A stretch of DNA of 64,000 nt, from the NCBI RefSeq assembly GCF_024519315.1, contig NZ_JANIIC010000010.1:62001-126000 (forward strand), given 5' to 3'. The notes beneath the pieces were generated by a model. It was given only the letters and a program-made list of their open reading frames with translations, was not told where the DNA came from and searched no databases. Positions within the stretch are counted from its first letter, which is position 1; each line of letters opens with the position of its first letter. This document shows, one piece after another, positions 32,852-42,844 of this stretch. The DNA comes from Streptomyces malaysiensis subsp. samsunensis (GTDB lineage Bacteria; Actinomycetota; Actinomycetes; Streptomycetales; Streptomycetaceae). Made by a program: the position numbers and the translations under genes.

Positions 32852-34531
32852 TTACTCCGGGTTGCCGGTGGAGACGGTCAGCTCGATGGTGTCCGTCTTG
32901 GGGTTGTACGGCTCGTAGTTCCGGTACGTGTAATTGAGGACGGTGCCCTTGCCCCACAGATTCTCGTCCTGGGGCACCACGCGGTACTTCCAGCCCGCCG
33001 CCCGGATGCACTTCTTGACCGAGTCGATGTAGAGGTTCTGGAAGTCGGGCACCGAGTACGTGCCCTTCTCGTCGGTGTTCTCGTACGCGTCGGTGCACTT
33101 CGACGCCTCGATGGTCTTGGTCTTGTCGCCCATGCGGAAGCCCGAGGCGGTGTCGGAGGCCGTCGGCGAGGCCGACTTGTCGCCGCCGTCGCCCCCCTTG
33201 CTCTCGTCCTTGGAACCGCCGTCGCTGCCGCTCAGCGCGATGACCAGGATCACGGCGATGACCGCGACCGCCGCGACGACGGCCGAGCCGATGATCACGC
33301 GCTTGTTGCCGTTGCCGCCGCCGCTTCCGGACGGCGTCGAGGGCGAGATGTTGTACGGCGGCGGGGTACTGGGGCCGCCGGGCCCGCCCTGGTACGACGG
33401 CGTCGGGGTCTGGTAGCCCTGCTGCCCCAGCTGCGCGCCGGACGGCGGCGGCGTGGACGGGCCGAAGGCGCCGTACTGCCCGGGGACGGAGGGCTGCCCG
33501 GCGGAGTGCTGCGGCTGGTACGGCGTCTGGACGCCGCCGGGGCCGGGCGTGGGCGTCTGCTGGTCGATCGGCGGGAAGACCGCCGAGCCGACACCGGAGC
33601 CGCTGCGGGCCGGCGGACCGCCGCTGATGATGATCGGCGAGGCGCCGGTCTGTCCGATGCGGGTGACCCGCGCGCATTCGTCACGCATGGCCTCGGCGGT
33701 CGGGAAGCGCTCGTTCGGGTTCTTCTTCAGGGCTCGGGCGACCAGCGCGTCCACCGCCGGGGGTATGGACTGGTTGATCGTGGAGGGCGTGACCGGCTCC
33801 TCCTGGACGTGCGCGTACGCGATGGCCAGCGGCGAGTCCGCGTCGAAGGGCAGCCGGCCGGTCAGCAGCTCGAAGAGCATGATGCCGACCGAGTACAGAT
33901 CGCTGCGGGCGTCGACGCCGCGGCCCAGCGCCTGCTCGGGGGAGAGGTACTGCGGAGTGCCGACGACCATGCCGGTCTGGGTCATGGAGGTGACCCCGGA
34001 CTGCATGGCGCGGGCGATGCCGAAGTCCATGACTTTGACCACATTACGCTTGGTCATCATCACGTTACCGGGCTTGATGTCGCGGTGGACCAGCCCCATC
34101 TCATGGCTGATCTCCAGCGCCGCCAGCACATCGCTTGTGATCTTCAGCGCTTTTTCGGTCGGCATCGCGCCGTACTGCCGGACATCGGTGTCCAGAACCG
34201 AGCGCAGCGGCTGCCCCTCGACGTACTCCATGACGATGTACGGCATCAGCGAGCCGTCGATGGAGTCCTCGCCGGTGTCGAAGACCGAGACGATATTGGT
34301 GTGCGTGAGTTTCGCCACCGCCTGGGCCTCGCGGCGGAAGCGCTCGCGGAAGGACTGTTCGCGTCCCAGCTCGGTGTGGAGCGTCTTGATCGCGACCTGA
34401 CGGTCCAGTACGGAGTCATAGGCCAGGTGAACGGAGGCCATTCCGCCCTCGCCCAGCAGGTCACGGAGCTGATAGCGGCCGTTCGCCAGAGAGTGGCCCT
34501 GATACCTGCCCGATGCGCCGTACTGGCTCAT
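32852..34531 (-). CDS. Membrane Ser/Thr protein kinase with extracytoplasmic PASTA-like domain
   Basis: Hanks-type kinase of 559 residues. Kinase domain about 17-275: GEGGMASVHLAYD (P-loop), VAIKTL (ATP Lys), catalytic HRDIKPGNVM, DFGIARA, activation loop with TSMTQTGMVVGTPQYLSPEQ. A Gly/Pro/Gln linker, one TM segment (412-434), then an extracytoplasmic region with a PASTA-like repeat (about 490-559, GTYSVPDFQNLYIDSVKK) likely to sense wall fragments. ATG 34531 follows GGGGGGAAG. Divergent from a second kinase. One PASTA unit instead of four separates it from PknB. Confidence 0.93.
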   Translation of the reverse strand: MSQYGASGRYQGHSLANGRYQLRDLLGEGGMASVHLAYDSVLDRQVAIKTLHTELGREQSFRERFRREAQAVAKLTHTNIVSVFDTGEDSIDGSLMPYIVMEYVEGQPLRSVLDTDVRQYGAMPTEKALKITSDVLAALEISHEMGLVHRDIKPGNVMMTKRNVVKVMDFGIARAMQSGVTSMTQTGMVVGTPQYLSPEQALGRGVDARSDLYSVGIMLFELLTGRLPFDADSPLAIAYAHVQEEPVTPSTINQSIPPAVDALVARALKKNPNERFPTAEAMRDECARVTRIGQTGASPIIISGGPPARSGSGVGSAVFPPIDQQTPTPGPGGVQTPYQPQHSAGQPSVPGQYGAFGPSTPPPSGAQLGQQGYQTPTPSYQGGPGGPSTPPPYNISPSTPSGSGGGNGNKRVIIGSAVVAAVAVIAVILVIALSGSDGGSKDESKGGDGGDKSASPTASDTASGFRMGDKTKTIEASKCTDAYENTDEKGTYSVPDFQNLYIDSVKKCIRAAGWKYRVVPQDENLWGKGTVLNYTYRNYEPYNPKTDTIELTVSTGNPE

Positions 34532-34842
34532 TTCGTACTTCCCCCCTGGCGCACTCACTACTCTGACGCGCACGTTTCGACGCATTGATCTTGATGTTCT
34601 GGATATCGTGGCCAAGTCTGCCCCAGGCCACGGACACGTCAAGCCGCGTGCCCGTTCCGTGACCGGATGCGCAAGAACCCGTCACGCGATTTGCATCGCT
34701 TCACCGTCAACAGGTTTGATGGCCGGTCCATCACCAACCGATGCGCGACGCGAAGGCTGTAGCGTGCCTAGCAGGAACCGTACCGCCCGTGGGCGGGGCG
34801 ATCTCGACCAGACCCCCACCGAGAACGAGACGGCGAGGACCG
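34532..34842. promoter_or_regulatory. Divergent promoter spacer between two Ser/Thr kinase genes
   Basis: 310 bases with no gene and relatively AT-rich patches (for example around 34585-34605 and 34690-34715), as expected for two back-to-back promoters. No clear operator was recognised. Confidence 0.45.
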
Positions 34843-36432
34843 ATGGCACAGACCCAGGGCGCCCAGGGGCCCTCCGAACCTGACGCCAGCGGACCCGGAA
34901 TGCCGGACACGCCCGAGACGTGGGGTAATGGAGGACTTGTCGGCGATGGCCGATATCGGCTGACGAGCCGGCTCGGCCGCGGCGGCATGGCGGAGGTCTT
35001 CGCCGCCGAGGACCTCCGGCTCGGCCGGACGGTCGCGGTGAAGCTGCTCCGCGCCGACCTGGCCGAGGACCCGGTCTCCAAGGCCCGCTTCACCCGCGAG
35101 GCACAGTCCGTCGCGGGGCTGAACCACCACGCCGTGGTGGCGGTCTACGACTCCGGTGAGGACGTCGTCGGTCCGAACACCGTGCCGTACATCGTCATGG
35201 AGCTGGTCGAGGGCCGGACCATCCGCGATCTGCTGCTGAACGCCGAGGCGCCGCCGCCGGACCAGGCGCTGATCATCGTCTCCGGGGTGCTGGAGGCGCT
35301 GGCCTACAGCCATCAGCACGGCATCGTGCACCGTGACATCAAGCCCGCCAACGTGATCATCACCCACGGCGGCGCGGTCAAGGTGATGGACTTCGGCATC
35401 GCCCGCGCCCTGCACGGCGCGCAGTCCACCATGACCCAGACCGGCATGGTCATGGGCACACCGCAGTACCTTTCGCCGGAGCAGGCCCTCGGCAAGGCCG
35501 TGGACCACCGCTCCGACCTGTACGCCACCGGATGTCTGCTCTACGAGCTGCTGGCGCTGCGCCCGCCGTTCACCGGGGAGACCCCGCTGTCGGTGGTCTA
35601 CCAGCACGTCCAGGACACCCCGGTGCCCCCGTCGGAGACCTCCGGCACCGTGCCGCCGGAGCTGGACGGCCTGGTCATGCGCTCCCTCGCCAAGGACCCG
35701 GACGACCGGTTCCAGAGCGCCGAGGAAATGCGCGGAATGGTCCAGTACGCGCTCCAGATGCTCCATGAGGCGGGCGGCCACACCGGTGTCTGGAACACCG
35801 GCCCGGTCACCCAGCACCTGGGCGCCGCCACCCCCGCCATGGGCATGCCGGGCCTGTCCGGGGCCACCACCGCGCTGCCGCACCCGGGCCACGGCGAGAC
35901 CTCCCAGCAGCCGATCGTCATCGGCCCCGGCGGCGGTGACGGCGGCTACCACGGCCGCGGCGGCGGCCGCCGTAAGGGCCGCGGCAGGATGTGGCTGATC
36001 GCGGTGCTCGCGGTGCTCGCGGTCGCGGCGGGGGTCGCCTTCGCCCTCCAGGCCGGCAACAAGGACGACGGGAAGCAGCCGGGCAAGCACCAGACGTCGG
36101 TCACCCAGGACGAGAAGACCGATGAGCCGACCGACCGGCCGACCGATGAGTCGACCGACGATTCGGCCCCGACCGACGAGACCACCTCCGGGGACACGGG
36201 CAGCGACTACACCCCGACCGAGGACCCGACGCCGACGTACTCCGACAGGCCCACGGACTTGCCGACGGACTCGGAGACGGATCCGGGCACGAACGAGCCG
36301 ACCGGCGAGCCGACCACCTCGGGCGGCGACGAGCCGACCACCCCGCCGACGGACCCGGAGACGGAGCCGGGTACCAGCGAGCCCACCGGTGGCACGGCGG
36401 GCGCCACGGACGGCGGCGGCCAGGCCCCCTGA
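34843..36432 (+). CDS. Membrane Ser/Thr protein kinase with Thr/Pro-rich external tail
   Basis: Hanks-type kinase of 529 residues. Kinase domain about 36-300: LGRGGMAEVFAAED, VAVKLLRAD, HRDIKPANVI, DFGIARA, and an activation loop closely matching the neighbour (MTQTGMVMGTPQYLSPEQ). A linker and one TM segment (384-403) lead to a ~125-residue outside tail of Thr-Asp-Glu-Pro repeats with no PASTA domain, probably wall-spanning or O-glycosylated. ATG 34843 has GAGGA upstream. The near-identical activation segments of the two divergent kinases suggest an old duplication followed by replacement of the sensor part. Confidence 0.92.
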   Translation: MAQTQGAQGPSEPDASGPGMPDTPETWGNGGLVGDGRYRLTSRLGRGGMAEVFAAEDLRLGRTVAVKLLRADLAEDPVSKARFTREAQSVAGLNHHAVVAVYDSGEDVVGPNTVPYIVMELVEGRTIRDLLLNAEAPPPDQALIIVSGVLEALAYSHQHGIVHRDIKPANVIITHGGAVKVMDFGIARALHGAQSTMTQTGMVMGTPQYLSPEQALGKAVDHRSDLYATGCLLYELLALRPPFTGETPLSVVYQHVQDTPVPPSETSGTVPPELDGLVMRSLAKDPDDRFQSAEEMRGMVQYALQMLHEAGGHTGVWNTGPVTQHLGAATPAMGMPGLSGATTALPHPGHGETSQQPIVIGPGGGDGGYHGRGGGRRKGRGRMWLIAVLAVLAVAAGVAFALQAGNKDDGKQPGKHQTSVTQDEKTDEPTDRPTDESTDDSAPTDETTSGDTGSDYTPTEDPTPTYSDRPTDLPTDSETDPGTNEPTGEPTTSGGDEPTTPPTDPETEPGTSEPTGGTAGATDGGGQAP

Positions 36433-36458
36433 CGACCGGGGGCGGCGCCCCGCGGCGC

Positions 36459-36498
36459 CCCCTCGGCCTCAGGCGTGACCCCTCGGCCTCAGGTGTAG
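36459..36498. repeat. 20-bp tandem duplication after the second kinase
   Basis: CCCCTCGGCCTCAGGCGTGA (36459-36478) and CCCCTCGGCCTCAGGTGTAG (36479-36498), 17 of 20 identical. Lies between the kinase stop (36432) and the terminator hairpin at 36501. Confidence 0.9.
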
Positions 36499-36500
36499 GA

Positions 36501-36532
36501 GAAGGGCCCCTTCCCCGCGGAAGGGGCCCTTC
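36501..36532. terminator. 14-bp stem bidirectional terminator
   Basis: GAAGGGCCCCTTCC / GGAAGGGGCCCTTC with a 4-nt loop CCGC, between the kinase and the convergent phosphotransferase gene. Confidence 0.93.
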
Positions 36533-36595
36533 GGCCGTAGGAGCACCCGCTCCGGCCGCCGCGGGAACGCCCTCCCGCGGCCACGGAAGCCACCC

Positions 36596-37633
36596 TCACC
36601 CGCAGAAGGCGTCGCAGACCGCGTCGTACTCCCGGGTCCACCACACCACCAGTGCGGCGGCCGCCGGGAACTGCGGGTCGGCGCGCCGGTCCCCGAGCTG
36701 GTAGCGCCAGCGCAGCATCCAGAAGTCGTTGAGCCGCTCCCACCACACCCGGTGCACGGCCGCGGCCATCTCGGAGGTCCCGGCCCCCGCCGCGCAGCGG
36801 TACGCCCGTGCGTAGGACCGCACCTTGGCGAGCTCCAGGGTGCCGCCGGGCCGTACGAAGAAGATCGCGGCGGCCCGGACCGCCTCCTCGGCGCGCGGCT
36901 GCACCCCGAGCCGGTCCCAGTCGACGATGGCGGCCGGTTCCGTGTCGCGGTAGAGCAGGTTCAGTGGGTGGAAGTCGCCGTGCACCCAGCCGGCCACCGG
37001 GACGGCGTGGGCCTCCGGGCGGCGGTGGGCGTGCCGCTCCAGCAGCGTCCGCCGCTCGACCAGGCGGTGCTCGGCGAGTTCGTCGAAGGTGTCGCGGTCG
37101 CGGCGCCCCCGGATCAGCGCGAGCAGCTCGTCGATGACGGCGAAGGTGTCCTCGGGGACGGCCGCGTCCCCGGGCGGTCTGCGGTCGCCCGTACGGGCCC
37201 GCATGACGCGCTCCAGACAGGTGTGGACGAGCCCGAGCAGCCCGCCCAGCCGCCAGCACTGCGGTGCGGTCAGCTCACCGCCGTCGCGGTGCCGCCCGTC
37301 GATCCAGGGGTGTAACGCGTAGCAGCGGCCGCCGATCACGGCGACCGTACGGCCGTCGGCGTCGGGGACCGGCGGGGCGACGGGCACTCCGAGCGCCTCC
37401 AGCCGCTGGGTGACCCGGTGCTGGCGGGTGATGGCGGCGCGGTCGCCGTCGAGGTGGTGTTTGAGGAAGAACCGGCCGCGGGTGGTGGCGAGGCGGTAGC
37501 CCCGGTTGAGCAGTCCCTGGGTGAGCGGTTCGCAGGAGACGGCCTCACCGGCGGTGTCGTAGCGGCGGAGCAGGGCGCTCAGGGTTTCCCCGTCGGGAGC
37601 GGCTTCGGCGCAGTGTACAAGTGAGCGCGGCAC
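36596..37633 (-). CDS. Aminoglycoside/choline-type phosphotransferase
   Basis: Small-molecule kinase of the APH fold (345 residues). LLNRGYRLATTRGRFFLKHH holds the ATP-binding Lys; GWVHGDFHPLNLLY is the Brenner catalytic motif with the catalytic Asp; AIVDWDRLG is the metal-binding DxD-like motif. A homoserine-kinase-like or CotS/thiamine-kinase-like substrate is possible but unknown. The start is GTG 37633 with no Shine-Dalgarno; a promoter ending 7 bases upstream indicates a leaderless transcript. Confidence 0.88.
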   Translation of the reverse strand: MPRSLVHCAEAAPDGETLSALLRRYDTAGEAVSCEPLTQGLLNRGYRLATTRGRFFLKHHLDGDRAAITRQHRVTQRLEALGVPVAPPVPDADGRTVAVIGGRCYALHPWIDGRHRDGGELTAPQCWRLGGLLGLVHTCLERVMRARTGDRRPPGDAAVPEDTFAVIDELLALIRGRRDRDTFDELAEHRLVERRTLLERHAHRRPEAHAVPVAGWVHGDFHPLNLLYRDTEPAAIVDWDRLGVQPRAEEAVRAAAIFFVRPGGTLELAKVRSYARAYRCAAGAGTSEMAAAVHRVWWERLNDFWMLRWRYQLGDRRADPQFPAAAALVVWWTREYDAVCDAFCG

Positions 37634-37640
37634 CTGCCAG

Positions 37641-37668
37641 ATGTTAGATCACCGGGCGTCGTCGTCAG
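37641..37668 (-). promoter_or_regulatory. Vegetative-type promoter for leaderless phosphotransferase mRNA
   Basis: On the minus strand: CTGACG (37668-37663), 16-bp spacer, TAACAT (37646-37641), then 7 bases to the GTG start. Fits the HrdB consensus and leaderless initiation at or next to the start codon. Confidence 0.6.
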
Positions 37669-37768
37669 TGCGCACTGGGATGGGAGACGGTGCCCTGGGG
37701 CGCGGCCTGTTGACCGGGGCGGGGTCGGCGCGTGGTGGCGCCTGCGGCGGGCTGTTCCCCTCCCCGCC

Positions 37769-37975
37769 CCTTCCCGAAACTGGGGCTCCGCCCCAGCCCC
37801 CGGCTCCGGGGCTCCGCCCCAAGCCCCGATCTCGGGCCTGCGCCCCACACCTCAGACGCCGGTCCCCGGGGCTGCGCCTCAGACCCCAGCCCCCGATCTC
37901 GGGGTTCCGCCCCAAGCCCCGGCCCCGGGGCTGTGCGCCAGCCCCTGGGGGCCGGGGCGCAGCCGCTGTCGCGAG
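37769..37975. repeat. Palindromic GC-rich intergenic repeat element
   Basis: About six tandem, diverged units of 25-36 bp built on GGGGCTCCGCCCCA, each a small hairpin, preceded by CCCCGCCCCTTCCCGAAACT. This matches a dispersed intergenic element common in Streptomyces genomes. It occupies the centre of the 525-bp spacer 37634-38158; the parts on either side show no gene. Confidence 0.8.
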
Positions 37976-38158
37976 GCGGGGCCGGATGTTGGTGGCGCGG
38001 GGTGGGGATGGCGTCGGTATGTGGTTTCGCCGCGTGGTTCGGCGGATCCCCGTAGCGCTCCCGGGGTGCGCCGGGCCTCTGCCCGTGGGGCTGGCGCTTC
38101 CGGTCCCGTTCCGCTTCCGCCAGGGTCGGCGTCTCCGGTCCCGCGCCGCCCGCCAGGG

Positions 38159-38827
38159 CTACCGCTTCGGGGTCTGCGTCGCCTGCATGCGGGCGACGTA
38201 TGCCGCCGCCTGCGATCGGCGCTCCATGCCCAGTTTGGAGAGCAGGCTGGAGACATAGTTCTTGATCGTCTTCTCGGCGAGGTGGAGCCGCTCGCCGATC
38301 GCCCGATTGGTGAGCCCCTCACCGATCAGCAGCAGGATCCGGCGCTCCTGCTCGGTGAGGCCGGCGAGCCGCTCATCCGCTTTGGGGGTGGTCTGGCCGC
38401 GCAGCCGCTCCAGCACCCGGGCGGTGGCCACCTGGTCGAGCAGCGACCGGCCGGCGGCCACGTCCCGGACGGCGGAGAGCAGTTCATCGCCGCGGATGTC
38501 CTTCATGACGTAGCCGGAGGCGCCCGCGATGATGGCGTCGAAGAGCGCCTCGTCATCGGCGAAGGAGGTGAGCATCATGCAGCGGACGCTCTCGTCGCGC
38601 GCGCGGATCTCCCGGCAGACCTCCACCCCGCTGCGGTCGGGCAGCCGGATGTCCAGGACGGCGACGTCCGGACGGGCGGCCGGGATCCGGGCCAGCGCGT
38701 CGGCCGCGGTGCCCGCCTCGCCGACCACCTCCAAGTCCGGCTCGCTCGCGAGCAGGTCCCGTACGCCGCGTCGTACGACTTCATGGTCGTCGACCAGGAA
38801 AATCCTTATTTTTCCCTCTTCGCGCAC
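38159..38827 (-). CDS. NarL/FixJ-family response regulator (orphan, SCO3818-like)
   Basis: Two-component response regulator of 222 residues. Receiver domain 1-120: acidic pocket VDDHE at 12-16, phospho-acceptor Asp59 in VLDIRLPD, Thr in MLTSF, Lys in YVMKDI. LuxR-type HTH about 156-215: LTEQERRILLLIGEGLTNRA then EKTIKNYVSSLLSKLG. No sensor kinase gene is adjacent. GTG 38827 is the start matching known orthologue N-termini (MREEGKIRIFLVDDHE); the Shine-Dalgarno is weak. Resembles DevR/DosR; an S. coelicolor orthologue is remembered as affecting antibiotic production. Confidence 0.9.
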   Translation of the reverse strand: MREEGKIRIFLVDDHEVVRRGVRDLLASEPDLEVVGEAGTAADALARIPAARPDVAVLDIRLPDRSGVEVCREIRARDESVRCMMLTSFADDEALFDAIIAGASGYVMKDIRGDELLSAVRDVAAGRSLLDQVATARVLERLRGQTTPKADERLAGLTEQERRILLLIGEGLTNRAIGERLHLAEKTIKNYVSSLLSKLGMERRSQAAAYVARMQATQTPKR

Positions 38828-39149
38828 GGATCCAGTCTCACACACGAAGCCTTCCCGTGCCGTTGTCCACCGGTATAACGTGCGCTTGTCCGGCGGCCTG
38901 CGGGGCTGTGACCAGTGGAAGTTCCCCCACTCGCGCGATTTACTTGGAAATCCAAGCAAAATTGCAGGTCAGGTGGGGTTTCGCAGACACGCGACGCACT
39001 GGGTAACGTGCCTTGTGCAGGGCCAGCCGCCGGGAACCTGTCACGCCCGGTCATGCCTCGGCGCACCCACCCCGTGTGCCGCGACGGAACGGGCGAGCCG
39101 CAACTGGCCGCCGGCGGATCCCGGGGGCCGGACAGACGGAGGAGCACAC
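38828..39149. promoter_or_regulatory. Divergent spacer with dyads upstream of second bkd operon
   Basis: 322 bases, no gene. Two dyads: CTTGGA-AA-TCCAAG at 38943-38956, followed by AAAATTGCAG, and AGTGG (38914-38918) / CCACT (38927-38931). The first is AT-richer and Lrp-like in character and may be where BkdR or another regulator acts on the second bkdABC operon. GGAGG at 39138-39142 is the bkdA ribosome-binding site. Confidence 0.5.
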
Positions 39150-40316
39150 GTGACCGTGGAGAGCACTGCCGCGCGCAAGCCGCGCCGCAGCGGAGCCAAG
39201 CGCAGCACCACAGCGCGGGACGCCAAGAAGCAGCCTGCGGGCCAGACCGAACTCGTACAGCTGCTGACCCCCGAGGGCGAGCGAGTCGAGCACCCCGAGT
39301 ACGCCATCGACCCCACCCCGGAGGAGCTGCGCGGTCTGTACCGGGACATGGTGCTGACACGGCGGTTCGACGCCGAGGCGACCACCCTCCAGCGCCAGGG
39401 CGAACTGGGCCTGTGGGCGTCGCTGCTCGGCCAGGAGGCGGCGCAGATCGGCTCCGGCCGGGCGCTGAACGACGCCGACTACGTCTTCCCCACCTACCGC
39501 GAGCACGGTGTGGCCTGGTGCCGGGGCGTCGACCCGACCAATCTGCTCGGGATGTTCCGCGGGGTGAACCACGGCGGCTGGGACCCGAACAGCAACAACT
39601 TCCACCTGTACACCATCGTGATCGGCTCGCAGACGCTGCACGCGACCGGCTACGCGATGGGCGTGGCCAAGGACGGCGCGGACGCCGCGGTCCTGGCCTA
39701 CTTCGGCGACGGCGCCTCCAGCCAGGGCGATGTCGCCGAATCGTTCACCTTCTCCGCGGTCTACAACGCCCCGGTCGTCTTCTTCTGCCAGAACAACCAG
39801 TGGGCCATCTCCGAGCCCACCGAGAAGCAGACCCGGGTCCCGCTCTACCAGCGCGCCCAGGGCTTCGGCTTCCCCGGGGTGCGGGTGGACGGCAATGACG
39901 TGCTCGCGTGTCTGGCCGTCACCAAGGCCGCGCTGGAGCGGGCGCGCACCGGCCAGGGCCCGATGCTCATCGAGGCGTTCACCTACCGCATGGGCGCGCA
40001 CACCACCTCCGACGACCCGACGCGCTACCGCTCCCCCGAGGAGCGTGAGCTGTGGGAGACGAAGGACCCGATCCTGCGGCTGCGCACCCTGCTGACCCGC
40101 GAGGGCCTGGCCGACGACGCGTACTTCGCCGGGCTCGAGGAGGAGAGCGACGCGCTGGCCAAGCGGGTCCGGGACGCGGTGCGGGCCATGCCGGACCCCG
40201 ATGACATGGCGATGTTCGAGCACATCTACGCCGATGGGCACGCGCTGGTCGACGAGGAGCGGGCGCAGTTCGCCGAGTACCAGGCTTCGTTCATCACCGC
40301 CGAGGAAGGCATCTGA
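39150..40316 (+). CDS. bkdA: Branched-chain 2-oxo-acid dehydrogenase E1 alpha subunit (second copy)
   Basis: TPP-dependent E1 alpha (388 residues), paralogous to the one at 22425. A ~35-residue basic N-terminal extension rich in Lys/Arg/Ser/Thr precedes the core and is absent in the first copy. TPP motif GDGASSQGDVAESFTF followed by CQNNQWAIS; FPTYREHGVAWCRGVDP and YRMGAHTTSDDPTRYR are E1-alpha hallmarks. GTG 39150 is fixed by GGAGG 7 bases upstream. Two BCDH operons are known in Streptomyces; the second may differ in keto-acid preference or timing. Confidence 0.94.
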   Translation: MTVESTAARKPRRSGAKRSTTARDAKKQPAGQTELVQLLTPEGERVEHPEYAIDPTPEELRGLYRDMVLTRRFDAEATTLQRQGELGLWASLLGQEAAQIGSGRALNDADYVFPTYREHGVAWCRGVDPTNLLGMFRGVNHGGWDPNSNNFHLYTIVIGSQTLHATGYAMGVAKDGADAAVLAYFGDGASSQGDVAESFTFSAVYNAPVVFFCQNNQWAISEPTEKQTRVPLYQRAQGFGFPGVRVDGNDVLACLAVTKAALERARTGQGPMLIEAFTYRMGAHTTSDDPTRYRSPEERELWETKDPILRLRTLLTREGLADDAYFAGLEEESDALAKRVRDAVRAMPDPDDMAMFEHIYADGHALVDEERAQFAEYQASFITAEEGI

Positions 40317-40317
40317 C

Positions 40318-41298
<981 letters not shown>

Positions 41299-41320
41299 AG
41301 GGCTTGAGGAGATCGTGACG

Positions 41321-42763
41321 ATGACCGCAGTCGAACAGCGCTTCCGTGAGTTCAAGATGCCCGATGTGGGCGAGGGGCTGACCGAGGCCGAGATCCTCAA
41401 GTGGTTCGTGGCGCCGGGCGACACCGTGACCGACGGTCAGGTGGTGTGCGAGGTCGAGACCGCCAAGGCCGCCGTCGAGCTGCCCATCCCCTTCGACGGC
41501 GTGGTGCACGAGCTGCGCTTCGACGAGGGCACCACCGTGGACGTGGGCACACCGATCATCTCGGTGGACACCGACCCCGGAGCGGGGGAGGCGGCGCCCC
41601 AGGCCGCTCCTGCCGCCGGTGAGGCCGCCGCCGAGGAGCCCGCCGCCGTGCCCGAGCCCGAGGAGAAGGAGGGCCGCCAGGCCAATCTGGTCGGCTACGG
41701 GGCGGCGCCCGCCTCCACCAAGCGCCGTCCGCGCAAGCCGCTGCCCAGCGCGCAGCGGTCCGCGCCCGCCCCCTCCGCCGCGGCGCCCGCGCCCCAGGCC
41801 CCCGCTCCCCAGGCGCCCGCTCCCGCCCCCGCTCCCGCGCGCCCCGAGGCCGCGCCCGAGCTGAACGGCAGCGGACGGCCCGCGCGGCCGCTGGCCAAGC
41901 CCCCGGTCCGCAAGCTGGCCAAGGACCTGGGCATCGACCTGGAGACGGTCACCCCGAGCGGGGCGGACGGGATCATCACCCGCGAGGACGTCCACGCGGC
42001 CGCCGAGGCCGTCCAGGCGGCCCGGGAGACGCCCGTGGCGGCTCCGGCGACCGCCGCCCAGGGCCGGGAGCGCCGGGTGCCCGTGAAGGGCGTACGGAAG
42101 GCCACCGCGCAGGCGATGGTCAACAGCGCCTTCACCGCGCCGCACGTCACCGAGTTCGTGACGGTCGACGTGACCCGCACGATGAAGCTCGTCTCCGAGC
42201 TCAAGCAGGACCCGGAGCTGGCCGGGCTGCGGGTCAACCCGCTGCTGCTGGTCGCCAAGGCCCTGCTGGTGGCCATCCGGCGCAACCCGGACATCAACGC
42301 CACCTGGGACGAGGGCAACCAGGAGATCGTCTACAAGGACTACGTCAATCTGGGCATCGCGGCGGCCACACCGCGCGGGCTGATCGTCCCCAACATCAAG
42401 GACGCCGACGCCAAGACCCTGCCCGAACTGGCGTCCGCCCTGGGCGATCTGGTCGGCACCGCCCGTGAGGGCAGGACCAGCCCGGCCGAGATGTCCGGCG
42501 GCACGATCACCATCACCAACGTCGGTGTCTTCGGCATCGACGCGGGCACCCCGATCATCAACCCCGGTGAGTCGGCGATCCTCGCCTTCGGCGCGGTCAA
42601 GCTCCAGCCGTGGGTCCACAAGGGCGAGGTCAAGCCGCGCCAGGTGACCACGCTGGCGCTCTCCTTCGACCACCGGCTGGTCGACGGCGAGCTGGGCTCC
42701 AAGGTGCTCGCGGACGTCGCCGCCGTCCTGGAACGTCCCAAGCGCCTGATCACCTGGGCCTGA
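41321..42763 (+). CDS. bkdC: Branched-chain 2-oxo-acid dehydrogenase E2 (second copy)
   Basis: Lipoyl acyltransferase of 480 residues. Lipoyl domain 1-85 with VETAKAAVELP; Ala/Pro/Glu linker; peripheral-subunit-binding domain with KPPVRKLAKDLGIDLETVTP; second Ala/Pro linker; catalytic domain ending with the active-site SFDHRLVDGELG. ATG 41321 is chosen for GAGGAG nine bases upstream over GTG 41315. The last codons (LITWA) form the first unit of a 14-bp tandem array that carries on past the stop. Confidence 0.95.
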   Translation: MTAVEQRFREFKMPDVGEGLTEAEILKWFVAPGDTVTDGQVVCEVETAKAAVELPIPFDGVVHELRFDEGTTVDVGTPIISVDTDPGAGEAAPQAAPAAGEAAAEEPAAVPEPEEKEGRQANLVGYGAAPASTKRRPRKPLPSAQRSAPAPSAAAPAPQAPAPQAPAPAPAPARPEAAPELNGSGRPARPLAKPPVRKLAKDLGIDLETVTPSGADGIITREDVHAAAEAVQAARETPVAAPATAAQGRERRVPVKGVRKATAQAMVNSAFTAPHVTEFVTVDVTRTMKLVSELKQDPELAGLRVNPLLLVAKALLVAIRRNPDINATWDEGNQEIVYKDYVNLGIAAATPRGLIVPNIKDADAKTLPELASALGDLVGTAREGRTSPAEMSGGTITITNVGVFGIDAGTPIINPGESAILAFGAVKLQPWVHKGEVKPRQVTTLALSFDHRLVDGELGSKVLADVAAVLERPKRLITWA

Positions 42764-42844
42764 TCGCCCGGACGCGGTCACGCGGGCTTGATCGCGCGGG
42801 CTTGATCACGTGGGCCTGATCCCGGGGGCCTGATCACCCTCTGA
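42747..42844. repeat. 14-bp tandem repeat (x7) across the second bkdC stop
   Basis: Seven contiguous 14-bp units of the form TGATCACGTGGGCC from 42747 to 42844 without a gap. Unit 1 is inside bkdC; the TGA stop (42761-42763) opens unit 2. Because 14 is not a multiple of three, TGA recurs in all three frames. The array ends exactly where the terminator stem begins. Confidence 0.97.

Noticed and set aside
37732..38055. Open frames on both strands in the spacer 37640-38150
   Set aside because: They arise from the palindromic GC-rich repeat; codon use is not that of a Streptomyces gene.
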